Part shown: piece by piece, positions 27,322 through 36,280 of the stretch
Numbering within the stretch: the first letter of the stretch is position 1
Layout: the number at the start of each line of letters is the position of its first letter
Assembly (NCBI RefSeq): GCF_900142735.1
Contig: NZ_FRBY01000002.1
Span: 496,001-560,000 of the forward strand
Direction of reading: 5' to 3'
Length of the DNA stretch: 64,000 bases
From: Flavobacterium saccharophilum
GTDB lineage: Bacteria > Bacteroidota > Bacteroidia > Flavobacteriales > Flavobacteriaceae
Notes under the pieces: generated by a model
The model's input: only the letters and a program-made list of their open reading frames with translations
Database searches by the model: none
What the model was told of the DNA's origin: nothing
Made by a program: the position numbers and the translations under genes

Positions 27322-28569
27322 TCAATGTTCGTGTTCTCCCCCGCCTTTCATCGCAGAAAGCAAATAAAAAGCGCCTTTCGTAACGATTTTAGCATTCGGA
27401 GCAATTTCATCTACAAACTTCACTTCTGTAAAACCTAAATCTGTCGTTCCCGGAATTACTTCTATGGCTTTAAAATGAATTTCTTTCTCGTGGTTTTCTT
27501 TATTCTCTGATTTCTCCTGATGTTGCTCTTCTTCAACAAAAACAAAATATTTATCGGCATTTCGAACAACAGCGTCTTTTGGCAAGGCAGGAACAGTCGC
27601 ATTGGTGATGTTAATATTCGCAGAAACATACATTCCCGGAATTAGTCCTTTGGCATCAGCCGATTCAATTTTAGCGTGAACGGCAACCGTTTTACTTTCG
27701 TTTGAAAACGATTTATTTATTCCGAATATCTTTCCTTTGATTGATTTATTAGATTGATTCGTCAATACAAAATCAATTACCTGCCCCACCGAAATAGAAC
27801 CTAAGTCTTTCTCATAAACATTCAGATCCAAATGCATTTGGGTATTGTCAACCACTTCAAACAACGAAACTCCGGTTTGGGCATAAGCACCTTTTGCAAT
27901 GCTTATTTTACCAACATAACCGCTTATTGGAGCAACAATAGGTACTAATGAAGTGCTTCCTTTTGTGCTGACGTGCAAAGCTTCTAATTTATTTTTTGCG
28001 GCTTGTGCCCTAGCTCTTTCTGCCGCCAATTTTGCTTTTACTTCCTGAAACGTTTTCCTCGGATTTACATTTTCATCACTCAATGTTTTCTGGCGGTTGT
28101 ATTCCAATTGCAAAAATTCAATATTGGCTGTAGCCGAATGATAGTCTTCCTGCATTTCAATCACTTCTAAATTTTGAATCGTAGCCAAAACTTTTCCTTT
28201 ATTGACAAAAGTCCCTTCCAAAACAAAAATATCCTTCACGGTTCCACCAATTAAAGTCGAAACTTCAGCAGAATTTTGAGGAGGAACAGTTGTATAGCCA
28301 TTGGCTTTTATGACTTTATTGAGGTTTCTGTTTTCTACAAAACCGGTTTCGATACCGATTGTTTTGTATTGAGAAGCAGTTAAAGCGACTTCTGTCTGTG
28401 ATTTTTCTTCTTCGTGTGTTTCTTCTGTTTTTTTCTCATTGCAACTTACATTAACCGCAAAGAGCGCAAAGAGAAAAATACGCAAAGCACGCAAGGAAAT
28501 TACACTTTGCGACCTTTGCGTAAACTCCCTAGCGTTCTTTGCGGTTAAGCTATTTAGTATATTTTTCAT
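27322..28569 (-). CDS. czcB: RND efflux periplasmic adaptor lipoprotein (CzcB-like)
   Basis: This 415-residue membrane-fusion protein bridges the RND pump and the outer-membrane channel. It has a lipoprotein signal ending in VSC with Cys43, a His/Glu-rich linker (EETHEEEKSQTE), then barrel-sandwich lipoyl halves (AEVSTLIGGTVKDIFVLEGT and IVAPISGYVGKISIAKGAYA) around a coiled-coil hairpin (about 135-215), and a C-terminal barrel. A His/Glu-rich insert HQEKSENKENHEKEIH and a C-terminal GGGEHEH could bind metal. The signal peptide is unusually long, and residues 8-40 are encoded by a dispersed palindromic repeat. It is 2 bp from the upstream czcC-like gene. Confidence 0.92.
   Translation of the reverse strand: MKNILNSLTAKNAREFTQRSQSVISLRALRIFLFALFAVNVSCNEKKTEETHEEEKSQTEVALTASQYKTIGIETGFVENRNLNKVIKANGYTTVPPQNSAEVSTLIGGTVKDIFVLEGTFVNKGKVLATIQNLEVIEMQEDYHSATANIEFLQLEYNRQKTLSDENVNPRKTFQEVKAKLAAERARAQAAKNKLEALHVSTKGSTSLVPIVAPISGYVGKISIAKGAYAQTGVSLFEVVDNTQMHLDLNVYEKDLGSISVGQVIDFVLTNQSNKSIKGKIFGINKSFSNESKTVAVHAKIESADAKGLIPGMYVSANINITNATVPALPKDAVVRNADKYFVFVEEEQHQEKSENKENHEKEIHFKAIEVIPGTTDLGFTEVKFVDEIAPNAKIVTKGAFYLLSAMKGGGEHEH
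28451..28548. repeat. Full 'GCAAAG' palindromic repeat inside the czcB signal-peptide region
   Basis: The left end TTAACCGCAAAGAGCGC and the right end GCGTTCTTTGCGGTTAA are complementary except for one base. The interior carries further GCAAAG/CTTTGCG words. The 98-bp element lies entirely in frame within the CzcB-like gene and encodes residues 8-40, including the hydrophobic core of the signal peptide. The same family occurs between genes at 13237, 45093 and 50300. Confidence 0.9.
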
Positions 28570-28571
28570 TT

Positions 28572-29837
28572 TTAATTATTTTTGATAGTTGGAAATTGAA
28601 GTTCTATGGCGCTTTGATTGTAATTATGAGTCGCCTCGGCATATTGTTTTTTGATATCAATCGCCTGATTTAAAAAGCTGATATATGACCAATAACTCAT
28701 GTCGCCATTGGCATAACTTTTTTGCGCCGTACTGATAATCTGATCGGCATACTGCAAACCTTCATTCTGATAATAATCTAGTGCTTTTTGCTGTTTTGCA
28801 AAGTTATTCTGCAATTCCTGCTGTTGCAGATTCAACGTTAATTTGCTTTTATCCAAAGCCAATTGCGACTGCGAAATACTGATCTCTGAAGCTTTGGCTT
28901 TCGCCGAATTTACTCCGCCAAACAACGGAATCTGTAAACCTGCGGTAAAACCCTGAAATAACCAATCAGTGTTGATACTTTGGGCAAAATAGCCTAATCC
29001 TAATTTAGGCGTTCGCATCGCTTTATATGTATTGGTTTCCTTTTGATAAACCGAAATTTGCTGTTGGTAATAATCAGTCAATAAACCTTCTGCTTTCGAA
29101 TTTCCTTCTTCTTTTATAGTAGCGTATTTCAAAACTGTTTTTTCATCCGGAATGATGTTTTCATCTGTCTGAACAAAAAACTGCAATTGCTTTTGATAAA
29201 TCGCCAAATCGTATTCTAATTGCGCTTTCTGCGTTTCAATTTCTTTTACTTTCGCTTTAGCACTGATTACTTCGATATTACCGCTTTCTCCGGTTTGAAA
29301 ACGCAATTCGGCATTCTTGAGGAACTTGGTATAAATCTCATTTAATTCCGAGTTTAATTGCTGAATTGAAACGCCATATAAATATTGATAATAGGCCAAG
29401 TTAACGGCTTTTTCAATTTCATAAGAAGACAACGCTTTTCGTTTTTCGGCCAGTTTTACCAATTCTTCCTGCAATTGTCGATTCGCTTTTGTAATATTTC
29501 CGATTGGAAAATATTGCTGAATTGAGACGTTGTGATCAAAATCGACACTGTTGAATTGTCCGCCCTGATATTGTACCTGGAGCGGATCTGCCTGAAATGC
29601 GGTCTTTTTTAGGACGGTTTGTTTCTCGATTTCTTTATCGGCAATTTTTAAGTCAATGTTGTTTGATTTGGCCAGTTCTATTGCTTTTTCTAACGATATT
29701 TTGGCTTGCGCCGATGATATTGTGCTTGTTAATAAGAGTGCAATTAACCACAGCGAATTTAACCACAAAGTTCGCAAAGGAGTTTTCACAAAGCTCACAA
29801 AGGTTATTTTCTTGAATTTATATATTGAGTTTTTCAT
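28572..29837 (-). CDS. czcC: TolC-family outer-membrane efflux channel (CzcC-like)
   Basis: This 421-residue protein has a signal peptide ending TISSAQA (about 1-44) and then ISLEKAIELAKSNNIDLKIADKEIE, the usual start of an OEP repeat. Long coiled-coil segments and a central pseudo-repeat border the strand regions (GLGYFAQSINTDWLFQGFTA). It should form the trimeric outer-membrane exit duct for the RND pump. It is 84 bp downstream of the pump gene and 2 bp upstream of the adaptor gene. Its N-terminal residues 11-26 come from a half copy of the GCAAAG repeat family. Confidence 0.92.
   Translation of the reverse strand: MKNSIYKFKKITFVSFVKTPLRTLWLNSLWLIALLLTSTISSAQAKISLEKAIELAKSNNIDLKIADKEIEKQTVLKKTAFQADPLQVQYQGGQFNSVDFDHNVSIQQYFPIGNITKANRQLQEELVKLAEKRKALSSYEIEKAVNLAYYQYLYGVSIQQLNSELNEIYTKFLKNAELRFQTGESGNIEVISAKAKVKEIETQKAQLEYDLAIYQKQLQFFVQTDENIIPDEKTVLKYATIKEEGNSKAEGLLTDYYQQQISVYQKETNTYKAMRTPKLGLGYFAQSINTDWLFQGFTAGLQIPLFGGVNSAKAKASEISISQSQLALDKSKLTLNLQQQELQNNFAKQQKALDYYQNEGLQYADQIISTAQKSYANGDMSYWSYISFLNQAIDIKKQYAEATHNYNQSAIELQFPTIKNN
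29761..29806. repeat. Half 'GCAAAG' repeat inside the czcC signal-peptide region
   Basis: AACCACAAAGTTCGCAAAGG followed by CACAAAGCTCACAAAGGTTA resembles one arm of the dispersed hairpin (compare 50300-50327). It lies in frame and encodes residues 11-26, just before the hydrophobic core. A further related word (TTAACCACAGCGAATT) continues to 29744. Confidence 0.75.
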
Positions 29838-29921
29838 TTTTTACTTTTCAATTAGAGAATTTAGTCAATTAGATTTTTTTCACAAAGTTGTAATTATCTA
29901 ATTATCATATTTTCTCATTAT

Positions 29922-32900
29922 CTAATTATCCTTTTTGCGGTTAAATCCACGTTCCAATAATAAATACAGAATCGGCAGAACGATTAGTGTCAATAATGTC
30001 GCTGAAACTAAACCTCCAATAACCACCGTTGCCAAAGGTTTCTGTACTTCTGCCCCTCCGCTTGTGGATAATGCCATTGGTAAGAATCCTAACGAAGCCA
30101 CCGCAGCTGTCATTAAAACCGGACGTAATCTGGTTTTGGTTCCGATTAAAACTCTTTGCAGCGGATCGAGTATTCCTTCTGTTTTTAATTGATTGAAATA
30201 CGAAATCAGCACGATTCCGTTTAGAACTGCAATTCCGAATAAAGCAATAAAACCAATTCCGGCAGAAATACTAAACGGCATGCCGCGCATCCAAAGGGCA
30301 AAAACACCACCAATAGCTGATAACGGAATGGCGGTAAAAATTAGTCCGGCTTGTTTGAAACTATTGAAAGTCAGATACAGTAAAATCAATATTAATCCCA
30401 AGGCAATAGGCAATGCAACCATTAATCGATTTGTAGCTTTGACCAAATTCTCAAATTGACCGCCATAGGTTACGTAATATCCAGAAGGAAGATTAAAATC
30501 TCGTACCAATCGCTCCTGAATTTCTTCCACAACACTTTTAATATCGCGTCCGCGGACATTTAATCCAACGGTAATTCGGCGTTTTCCATCTTCACGTGTT
30601 ACCTGAACCGGACCTTGTTCATAATCAACTGAAGCAACCTGAGAAAGCGGAACCTGTTGTCCGTTAGGCAGCGGAATAAACAAATTACTGACATCGGTAA
30701 TATCAGCGCGATTGTCCTGATTCATTCTCACGACCACATCAAATCTTTTGCTTTCTTCGTAGATTTTTCCGGCACTTTCTCCGGCAAACGACGAACGAAT
30801 AATTTGGTTGATATCTGAAATATTCAATCCATATAAAGCGATTTTATTGTAATCGTATTTGATGGTAATCTGTGGTAAACCGGTTACTTTATCGGCTTTT
30901 AAGTCTCCGATTCCTTCTATGTTTTTAATTTTTAAGATTAATTCCGCTGCTTTTGCATCTAAAATCTCTAAATCGTCTCCAAAAATTTTGATCGCAATAT
31001 CACTTCGGCTTCCCGTCATTAATTCGTTAAAACGCATCTGGATAGGCTGTGAAATTTCAATATTAGAGCCCGGAATCACTTCCATTTCTTCTTTCATCGC
31101 ATTAGCCAGATCTTCCCAATTATCGTACTTGCCTTTCCATTCTTTTTTGTCTTTCAAAACAATAATTAAATCACCGCTTTCAATTGGCATCGGATCAGTT
31201 GGGATTTCTCCACTTCCTATTTTGGAAACTATCGTTTTGATTTCCGGAAACTTATCCTTGAGAATCTTCTCTAATTTTGTCGTTGTTTCTACCATCTGCG
31301 TAAGCGAACTTCCGGTCATAATAGATACGTTTATAGCCAAATCGCCTTCTTCAATTGTCGGAATAAATTCTCCTCCCATACTATTAAAAATCAGTAACGC
31401 AACGGCAAACAAAGCCACTGATATTGCCAGAACTATCTTTTTAAACTGTAGTGCTTTCTCTAAAAATGGTCGGTATAAATTTTCCAGCCAAACCATCATT
31501 CGATCACTGAAATTGGCTTTGTGCTCTGTGTTTTTTGAAAGGAATAACGCGCTCATCATTGGAACGTATGTCAACGAAAGCACAAAGGCACCAATTACGG
31601 CGAACCCAACAGTCATTGCCATTGGTTTAAACATTTTACCTTCTGTTCCTATTAAAGCCAGAATTGGAAGATATACAATCAGAATAATAATTTCTCCAAA
31701 AGCGGCACTATTTCTAATTTTTGAAGCCGAGTTGTAGACTTCAATGTCCATTTCGCTTTGCGTTAAATCCTTTTTTCTTTTAAGTTTCTGCAGATGATGC
31801 ATCGTTGCTTCTACAATAATAACGGCTCCGTCGACTATAATTCCGAAGTCAATTGCCCCCAGACTCATTAAATTACCACTTACGCCAAAGGCATTCATCA
31901 AAATCACAGCAAAAAGCATGGCTAGCGGAATAACAGAAGCTACAATTAAGCCGGCACGTAAATTACCAAGAAACAATATCAGGACAAAAATGACGATTAA
32001 CGCCCCTTCCAAAAGGTTTTTTGTTACTGTCCCAATCGCATTGTCAACTAATTTTCCTCTGTCAATAAAAGCTTCGGCAACAACGCCTTCCGGTAAGCTT
32101 TTGTTAATCTGAATCATTCGTTCATGAATTCGGTTGACAACTGCGCTGGAATTTTCTCCCTTCAACATTAAAACCAAACCTGAAACGATTTCTCCTTTTC
32201 CGTCTTTGGTGGAAGCGCCGTAACGCAATGCAACTCCTTCGCGAACTTCAGCAACATCACGCACTAAAACGGGTGAACCATTGCGGTTTTTTACCACAAC
32301 ATTTCCAAGGTCTTTTACACCTTTCGCCATTCCGACACCCCGAATAAAATAGGCATATTGATCTTTTTCAATATAAGCTCCTCCTGTATTTTGATTGTTT
32401 TTTTCTAAAGCATCGAATATTTCAGTAATGGTAACTCCAAGACTATTAAGCGTATTTGGATTTACGGCAATTTCGTACTGTTTTAGTTTGCCTCCCCATG
32501 CACTAACATCGGCGACCCCTTTAATACCTTGTAATTGCGGAATAATGATCCAATCCTGAATAGTTCTTAATTTTACTGCATCGTATTTATTTTCATAACC
32601 TTTTTTGGCATAAACATCGTATTGGTAAATTTCACCTAAACCAGTGCTAATGGGTGCTAATTCTGGTGAACCGGCATAAGCAGGAATGTTTTCTTCGGCT
32701 TGCTTTAAGCGTTGAAATATTTGCTCTCTCGCCCAATAAATATCAACATCATCTTCAAACACCACAGTTACAACTGACAATCCAAAGCGCGAAATACTTC
32801 GGAGTTCTATAATATTGGGAACTGTTTTTACAGCCTGCTCGAGAGGATAAGTGATTAATTGTTCTACTTCCTGACTGGCCAAAGTCGGAGCTGTTGTAAT

Positions 32901-33047
32901 GATTTGCACCTGATTATTGGTAACATCAGGCAAAGCATCTAAAGGCAAATTTTTAAGCGAATAACTTCCCCAGGCAATTAATACAAGGGTAAATAGCAGT
33001 ATAAAGAACTTATTCCTTATACTAAACTGTATAATTTTATCTAACAT
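29922..33047 (-). CDS. czcA: Heavy-metal RND efflux pump (CzcA-like, divalent-cation class)
   Basis: This 1041-residue inner-membrane pump has the HME-RND plan: a first helix (FFILLFTLVLIAWGSYSL), a large periplasmic loop, six helices, a second loop and five further helices. Transmembrane helix 4 contains Asp400, Asp406 and Glu413 in DFGIIVDGAVIIVE, the signature of the Zn/Co/Cd (HME1) class; Cu/Ag pumps have a different motif here. VAFKP-type RND segments such as GKMFKPMAMTVGFAVIGAF follow. It uses the proton gradient to push cations from the periplasm through the CzcB-CzcC conduit. It is the second gene of the minus-strand locus. Confidence 0.95.
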   Translation of the reverse strand: MLDKIIQFSIRNKFFILLFTLVLIAWGSYSLKNLPLDALPDVTNNQVQIITTAPTLASQEVEQLITYPLEQAVKTVPNIIELRSISRFGLSVVTVVFEDDVDIYWAREQIFQRLKQAEENIPAYAGSPELAPISTGLGEIYQYDVYAKKGYENKYDAVKLRTIQDWIIIPQLQGIKGVADVSAWGGKLKQYEIAVNPNTLNSLGVTITEIFDALEKNNQNTGGAYIEKDQYAYFIRGVGMAKGVKDLGNVVVKNRNGSPVLVRDVAEVREGVALRYGASTKDGKGEIVSGLVLMLKGENSSAVVNRIHERMIQINKSLPEGVVAEAFIDRGKLVDNAIGTVTKNLLEGALIVIFVLILFLGNLRAGLIVASVIPLAMLFAVILMNAFGVSGNLMSLGAIDFGIIVDGAVIIVEATMHHLQKLKRKKDLTQSEMDIEVYNSASKIRNSAAFGEIIILIVYLPILALIGTEGKMFKPMAMTVGFAVIGAFVLSLTYVPMMSALFLSKNTEHKANFSDRMMVWLENLYRPFLEKALQFKKIVLAISVALFAVALLIFNSMGGEFIPTIEEGDLAINVSIMTGSSLTQMVETTTKLEKILKDKFPEIKTIVSKIGSGEIPTDPMPIESGDLIIVLKDKKEWKGKYDNWEDLANAMKEEMEVIPGSNIEISQPIQMRFNELMTGSRSDIAIKIFGDDLEILDAKAAELILKIKNIEGIGDLKADKVTGLPQITIKYDYNKIALYGLNISDINQIIRSSFAGESAGKIYEESKRFDVVVRMNQDNRADITDVSNLFIPLPNGQQVPLSQVASVDYEQGPVQVTREDGKRRITVGLNVRGRDIKSVVEEIQERLVRDFNLPSGYYVTYGGQFENLVKATNRLMVALPIALGLILILLYLTFNSFKQAGLIFTAIPLSAIGGVFALWMRGMPFSISAGIGFIALFGIAVLNGIVLISYFNQLKTEGILDPLQRVLIGTKTRLRPVLMTAAVASLGFLPMALSTSGGAEVQKPLATVVIGGLVSATLLTLIVLPILYLLLERGFNRKKDN

Positions 33048-33140
33048 TTGAATATATAATGACGTGAGAAATTAGACAAAGTTTGTCTATTCATTTTGTG
33101 AAAAGTCCACAAGTCTCTAACCCGACCTAGCCGGGCATCA

Positions 33141-33464
33141 TTATGCTATTTGAGGAGGCTGCCAAATACTTCCGTAGAAATTGGAAGCAAAAACAGAATT
33201 ATAATTGGGTAAAGCTTTTGAAATAATAGTAAAAGCTACAGGAAACTCAAAATTTTCAGAAAGCTGATAGCTTAAAATCTGGGCTCCACAGCAATTACAG
33301 GCGCAAAATGGGGAACATAAATCATTGTCTTTATCATGTGAATGATTGGTTTCAGACGAAAACTGAGCAGTTTTATGCATAGCACTATTCACTTCCATAT
33401 CTGCACAAGGCATATTTGAAAGCGCTATCAAATAAATTGATAATAGTATTGCTATCCATTTCAT
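33141..33464 (-). CDS. Small exported Cys-rich protein at the head of the metal-efflux locus
   Basis: This 107-residue protein has a signal peptide (MKWIAILLSIYLIALSNMPC) followed by a His-containing stretch (NHSHDKDND) and the cluster CSPFCACNCCGAQ, five cysteines in ten residues. The C-terminus (IWQPPQIA) is like that of other small exported Bacteroidota proteins beside RND pumps, probably the group now labelled DUF6660. It precedes the czcA-like gene by 93 bp. The thiol and His cluster suggests metal binding in the periplasm, as sensor or chaperone; this is inference. Confidence 0.8.
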   Translation of the reverse strand: MKWIAILLSIYLIALSNMPCADMEVNSAMHKTAQFSSETNHSHDKDNDLCSPFCACNCCGAQILSYQLSENFEFPVAFTIISKALPNYNSVFASNFYGSIWQPPQIA

Positions 33465-33782
33465 ACGGTAAATTTACTATTTATTCTGTTATAAAAAATC
33501 TAAACTTTTGGAAATGATGTTTATAAAAGCCATCTTTCTTTTTGGTTATTGTAGGAATTATATTTTTATCCGGAAATTATACTTTCTTAAAAAAGATTGC
33601 AAATGGTAAGAAAATTTATTTAACTTTAACAATAATTAACATTTTGACCCAAATCAAATTTTAAAACATAAAAGCCTATTCGATTACAATACAGAGTATA
33701 AGCATACATTTTCCCAAAGAATACATTAGTTACCTATTTATTTTTCGCAGTTCTATTAATTAATTTTATAACACTCCAATCA
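33465..33782. promoter_or_regulatory. Divergent regulatory gap (318 bp) between metal-efflux locus and OMP genes
   Basis: No gene is visible. The region must contain the start of the minus-strand efflux transcript and of the plus-strand outer-membrane protein genes. I see no strong palindrome or repeat element in it. Confidence 0.5.
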
Positions 33783-34904
33783 ATGAAATGTAATACACTA
33801 ATATCAGCCTCTCTATTATTCTTTAGCATGCAAATTTTTGGTCAGGTTTATACTGACAAAATAGTTGGTAAAAAAAATGAGCAACTTAAAGATAGTCTTA
33901 AAACAGAAAAATACCCCTACGCACTACCAATCTGGGGAGAAAAAGTTGCCCAAAAAGGGTATAAATTACCTTATTCTGCGGGAGTTTCGGTAAATTATTT
34001 CTGGCAGGAATCTGAAATCGTAATTAGTAATCTGGAAGTTGGTTTTAATCATGGTCCCCTATACAATTTAGATGAAATCATACGTTTTGATAAATCTACG
34101 GTAGAAGCAGGTGCTTTAACCATCAGACCTGATATTTGGCTGCTTCCTTTCTTAAACATTTATGGAATTTTCGGAAAAGCCAATACATCCACTAAAATTA
34201 ATGCCGGAGTTTATGTTCCGGATGCAGACAATAATTGGTCGGAAATTGCCAATTTTAGCACCAAAGCTAATTTTGATGCGACCACCGTGGGTATAGGTAT
34301 GACCCCAACAATTGGTATTGGCGGAGGCTGGCTGGCTCTTGACATGAACATGGCCTGGACCGATATCAGTTCGCTGGACAAACCTGCTTTCTCTTATATT
34401 TTTGGACCACGTTTAGGTAAAACCTTTAAATTACCTAAACCCGAAACAAATGTTGCCGTTTGGGTTGGTGCTTTTAGAGTCCATATAAATGGTGATACTA
34501 ATGGCGATTTGCCTCTGTCTGATTTTATCGATTTATCTAGTGCCCAGGTAAAAGTAGATAGCGGTCTTGCAAAAGTTTCTGAAAATCAAACAAAAGTAGA
34601 TAACTGGTGGGATGGTCTTACGCCGGCTGAGCAAAAAAATCCCGTGAATGTTACCAAACACAATACTGCAAATCGTGCGCTTGAAAGAGCCGGAACATTT
34701 TTAAGCACATTAGATGGAGCTTTGAGTACTGCCTCGGATTCATCTGTTCAGTATTCGCTGCAAAAAAGACCTAAGGACATGTGGAATTTTATTATTGGAT
34801 CACAATATCAATTCAGTAAACACGTAATGTTTCGCGCTGAAGTTGGTTTCTTAGGCAGTCGTACACAAGCATTAGGTAGTCTTCAGTATCGTTTTGGACT
34901 TTAA
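33783..34904 (+). CDS. Predicted outer-membrane beta-barrel protein of unknown function
   Basis: This 373-residue protein has a signal peptide (about 1-21, ending MQIFGQ). The mature part begins with a charged KNEQLKDSLKTEKYPYALPIWGEKVA region and continues as alternating hydrophobic and aromatic strands (YSAGVSVNYFWQESEIVISN, LALDMNMAWTDISSLDKPAF). An internal helical insert lies near 255-320 (AQVKVDSGLAKVSENQTKVD). It ends with FRAEVGFLGSRTQALGSLQYRFGL, a typical barrel closure with terminal aromatic and Leu. I do not recognise a named family. The next gene, 12 bp downstream, encodes another barrel protein. Confidence 0.75.
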   Translation: MKCNTLISASLLFFSMQIFGQVYTDKIVGKKNEQLKDSLKTEKYPYALPIWGEKVAQKGYKLPYSAGVSVNYFWQESEIVISNLEVGFNHGPLYNLDEIIRFDKSTVEAGALTIRPDIWLLPFLNIYGIFGKANTSTKINAGVYVPDADNNWSEIANFSTKANFDATTVGIGMTPTIGIGGGWLALDMNMAWTDISSLDKPAFSYIFGPRLGKTFKLPKPETNVAVWVGAFRVHINGDTNGDLPLSDFIDLSSAQVKVDSGLAKVSENQTKVDNWWDGLTPAEQKNPVNVTKHNTANRALERAGTFLSTLDGALSTASDSSVQYSLQKRPKDMWNFIIGSQYQFSKHVMFRAEVGFLGSRTQALGSLQYRFGL

Positions 34905-34916
34905 TCCATTAATCGT

Positions 34917-35690
34917 ATGAAAAAAGGTTTATTATTACTTATCGCTTTCTTTTGTATAACATCAGCACAATCACAAGTTTTAATTTCCTTGCTTTTTGGA
35001 GACAAATTGAATTCACCTTTTTTAGAATTTGGTTTGGATGGCGGTGTCAATTTCTCGACGATCTCAAATATGGAAACCTCTGGTACTGAAGTAGGGTTTA
35101 ATCTTGGGTTTTATTTTGATATAAGATCTAAAAAAAATCCTGCCTGGATGATCAATACCGGCGTTATCGTAAAATCCCCCATGGGGGCGCACGGTTTGCC
35201 GGTTTATTCTTTAGGCGACACCAATCTGGATAATACTTTTGCTGGTGGAAAAGTGGATCGTGAAATACGTTATTTCAATGTTCCGATTTTGATTAAATAT
35301 CAGTTCAAAAATAATATTTATCTAAAAACAGGTCCCCAGCTCGGATTATTAGCCAAAGCTTTTGATAAATTTCATAAAGATTATAATGGCGATGATGTAG
35401 AATACAAGCACAACATTAGAGATCAAATACATGTTATTGATGCTGGAATTGCACTTGGTGCCGGTTATCATATGAATATCGGAAACGGGTTGAATATGAC
35501 GGTTCAATATTATTACGGATTGGTTCCTGTAATGAAGGGAGATGGACCTGTACAATACAACAGATCTTTGTATGTAACAGCAGGTTTGCCAATAGGTCGC
35601 GGAAAAGCAGCCAGAAAAAAAGCGGAAAAAGAAGCCGAATTAAACCGTGTTATTCTGCCTGAAGAAGAGGCACCAAAACCTGGAAATTAA
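34917..35690 (+). CDS. Outer-membrane beta-barrel protein (PorT-like fold)
   Basis: This 257-residue protein has a signal peptide (GLLLLIAFFCITSAQSQ) and an eight-stranded barrel pattern: EFGLDGGVNFSTISNMETSG, PAWMINTGVIVKSPMG, YFNVPILIKYQFKNNIYLKTGPQLGLLA and GNGLNMTVQYYYGLVPVMKG. The RYFNVPILIKY segment is typical of PorT/outer-membrane beta-barrel (OMP_b-brl_2) proteins. The C-terminal tail (ARKKAEKEAELNRVILPEEE) is charged and probably periplasmic. It follows the previous OMP gene by 12 bp; its stop region overlaps the convergent cheB-type gene by 4 bp. Confidence 0.82.
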   Translation: MKKGLLLLIAFFCITSAQSQVLISLLFGDKLNSPFLEFGLDGGVNFSTISNMETSGTEVGFNLGFYFDIRSKKNPAWMINTGVIVKSPMGAHGLPVYSLGDTNLDNTFAGGKVDREIRYFNVPILIKYQFKNNIYLKTGPQLGLLAKAFDKFHKDYNGDDVEYKHNIRDQIHVIDAGIALGAGYHMNIGNGLNMTVQYYYGLVPVMKGDGPVQYNRSLYVTAGLPIGRGKAARKKAEKEAELNRVILPEEEAPKPGN

Positions 35691-36280
35691 TCATTCGGGC
35701 TATTAATAGAAATAATCAATTTTAAGATTTCATGATTGTGCAAAACAAAATGAGGTTCTGTATATAAAATCGCATTATTGGGCATAAAAGGCATTTCTGC
35801 CGCCAATGGATTTTGAACGACAAGAGTTCCTCCATGCGCCTGAATTGCCTGTAATCCTGCAGTTCCGTCGGTATTTGAACCAGACAATAAAATACCTACT
35901 AAAGATTCACCGTAAATTTCAGCAGCAGATTCAAAGGAAACATCAATACTTGGTCTGCTAAAATTTATTTTCTCAGAGGTATCCAATGCAAGGAAATCGT
36001 TTTTTTCAAATAATAAATGATAATTTGAAGGTGCCACGTAAACAAAACCCGGAACCAATGGCGTTTTATCTTCTACAGTTTTTAGTGGTACATTCGATTT
36101 TAAACTAATTAAATCTTCCAGTGTCTGATCGTCAGTACTTTTTCGATGTAAGACGATAACCATTGCAAAATCCTTTATTTTGGGTATTTCAGGCAAAATT
36201 TGCATCAGCGCATTTAAACTTCCTGCAGATCCACCAATAATTACCACTTTACAGCCTGTTATTACTTCACTTTTCTCCAT
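35687..36280 (-). CDS. cheB: CheB-type protein-glutamate methylesterase domain without receiver
   Basis: This 197-residue protein is only the CheB catalytic domain. VVIIGGSAGSLNALMQIL holds the nucleophile Ser18, VLHRKSTD the catalytic His, and LLSGSNTDGTAGLQAI the Asp. Other family blocks are PGFVYVAPSNYHLL and SRPSIDVSFESAAEIYG. CheB removes methyl groups from receptor glutamates. The usual N-terminal receiver is missing, so activity must be controlled otherwise, perhaps by the free receiver encoded two genes upstream. Its start overlaps the cheR gene by 19 bp, which indicates coupled translation. Confidence 0.93.
   Translation of the reverse strand: MEKSEVITGCKVVIIGGSAGSLNALMQILPEIPKIKDFAMVIVLHRKSTDDQTLEDLISLKSNVPLKTVEDKTPLVPGFVYVAPSNYHLLFEKNDFLALDTSEKINFSRPSIDVSFESAAEIYGESLVGILLSGSNTDGTAGLQAIQAHGGTLVVQNPLAAEMPFMPNNAILYTEPHFVLHNHEILKLIISINSPND

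Noticed and set aside
30859..31737. Long plus-strand open frame (292 codons) opposite the czcA-like gene
   Set aside because: It lies wholly antisense to a gene with clear RND motifs; its translation is low-complexity Ser/Ile/Lys sequence typical of the reverse complement of a membrane protein gene.
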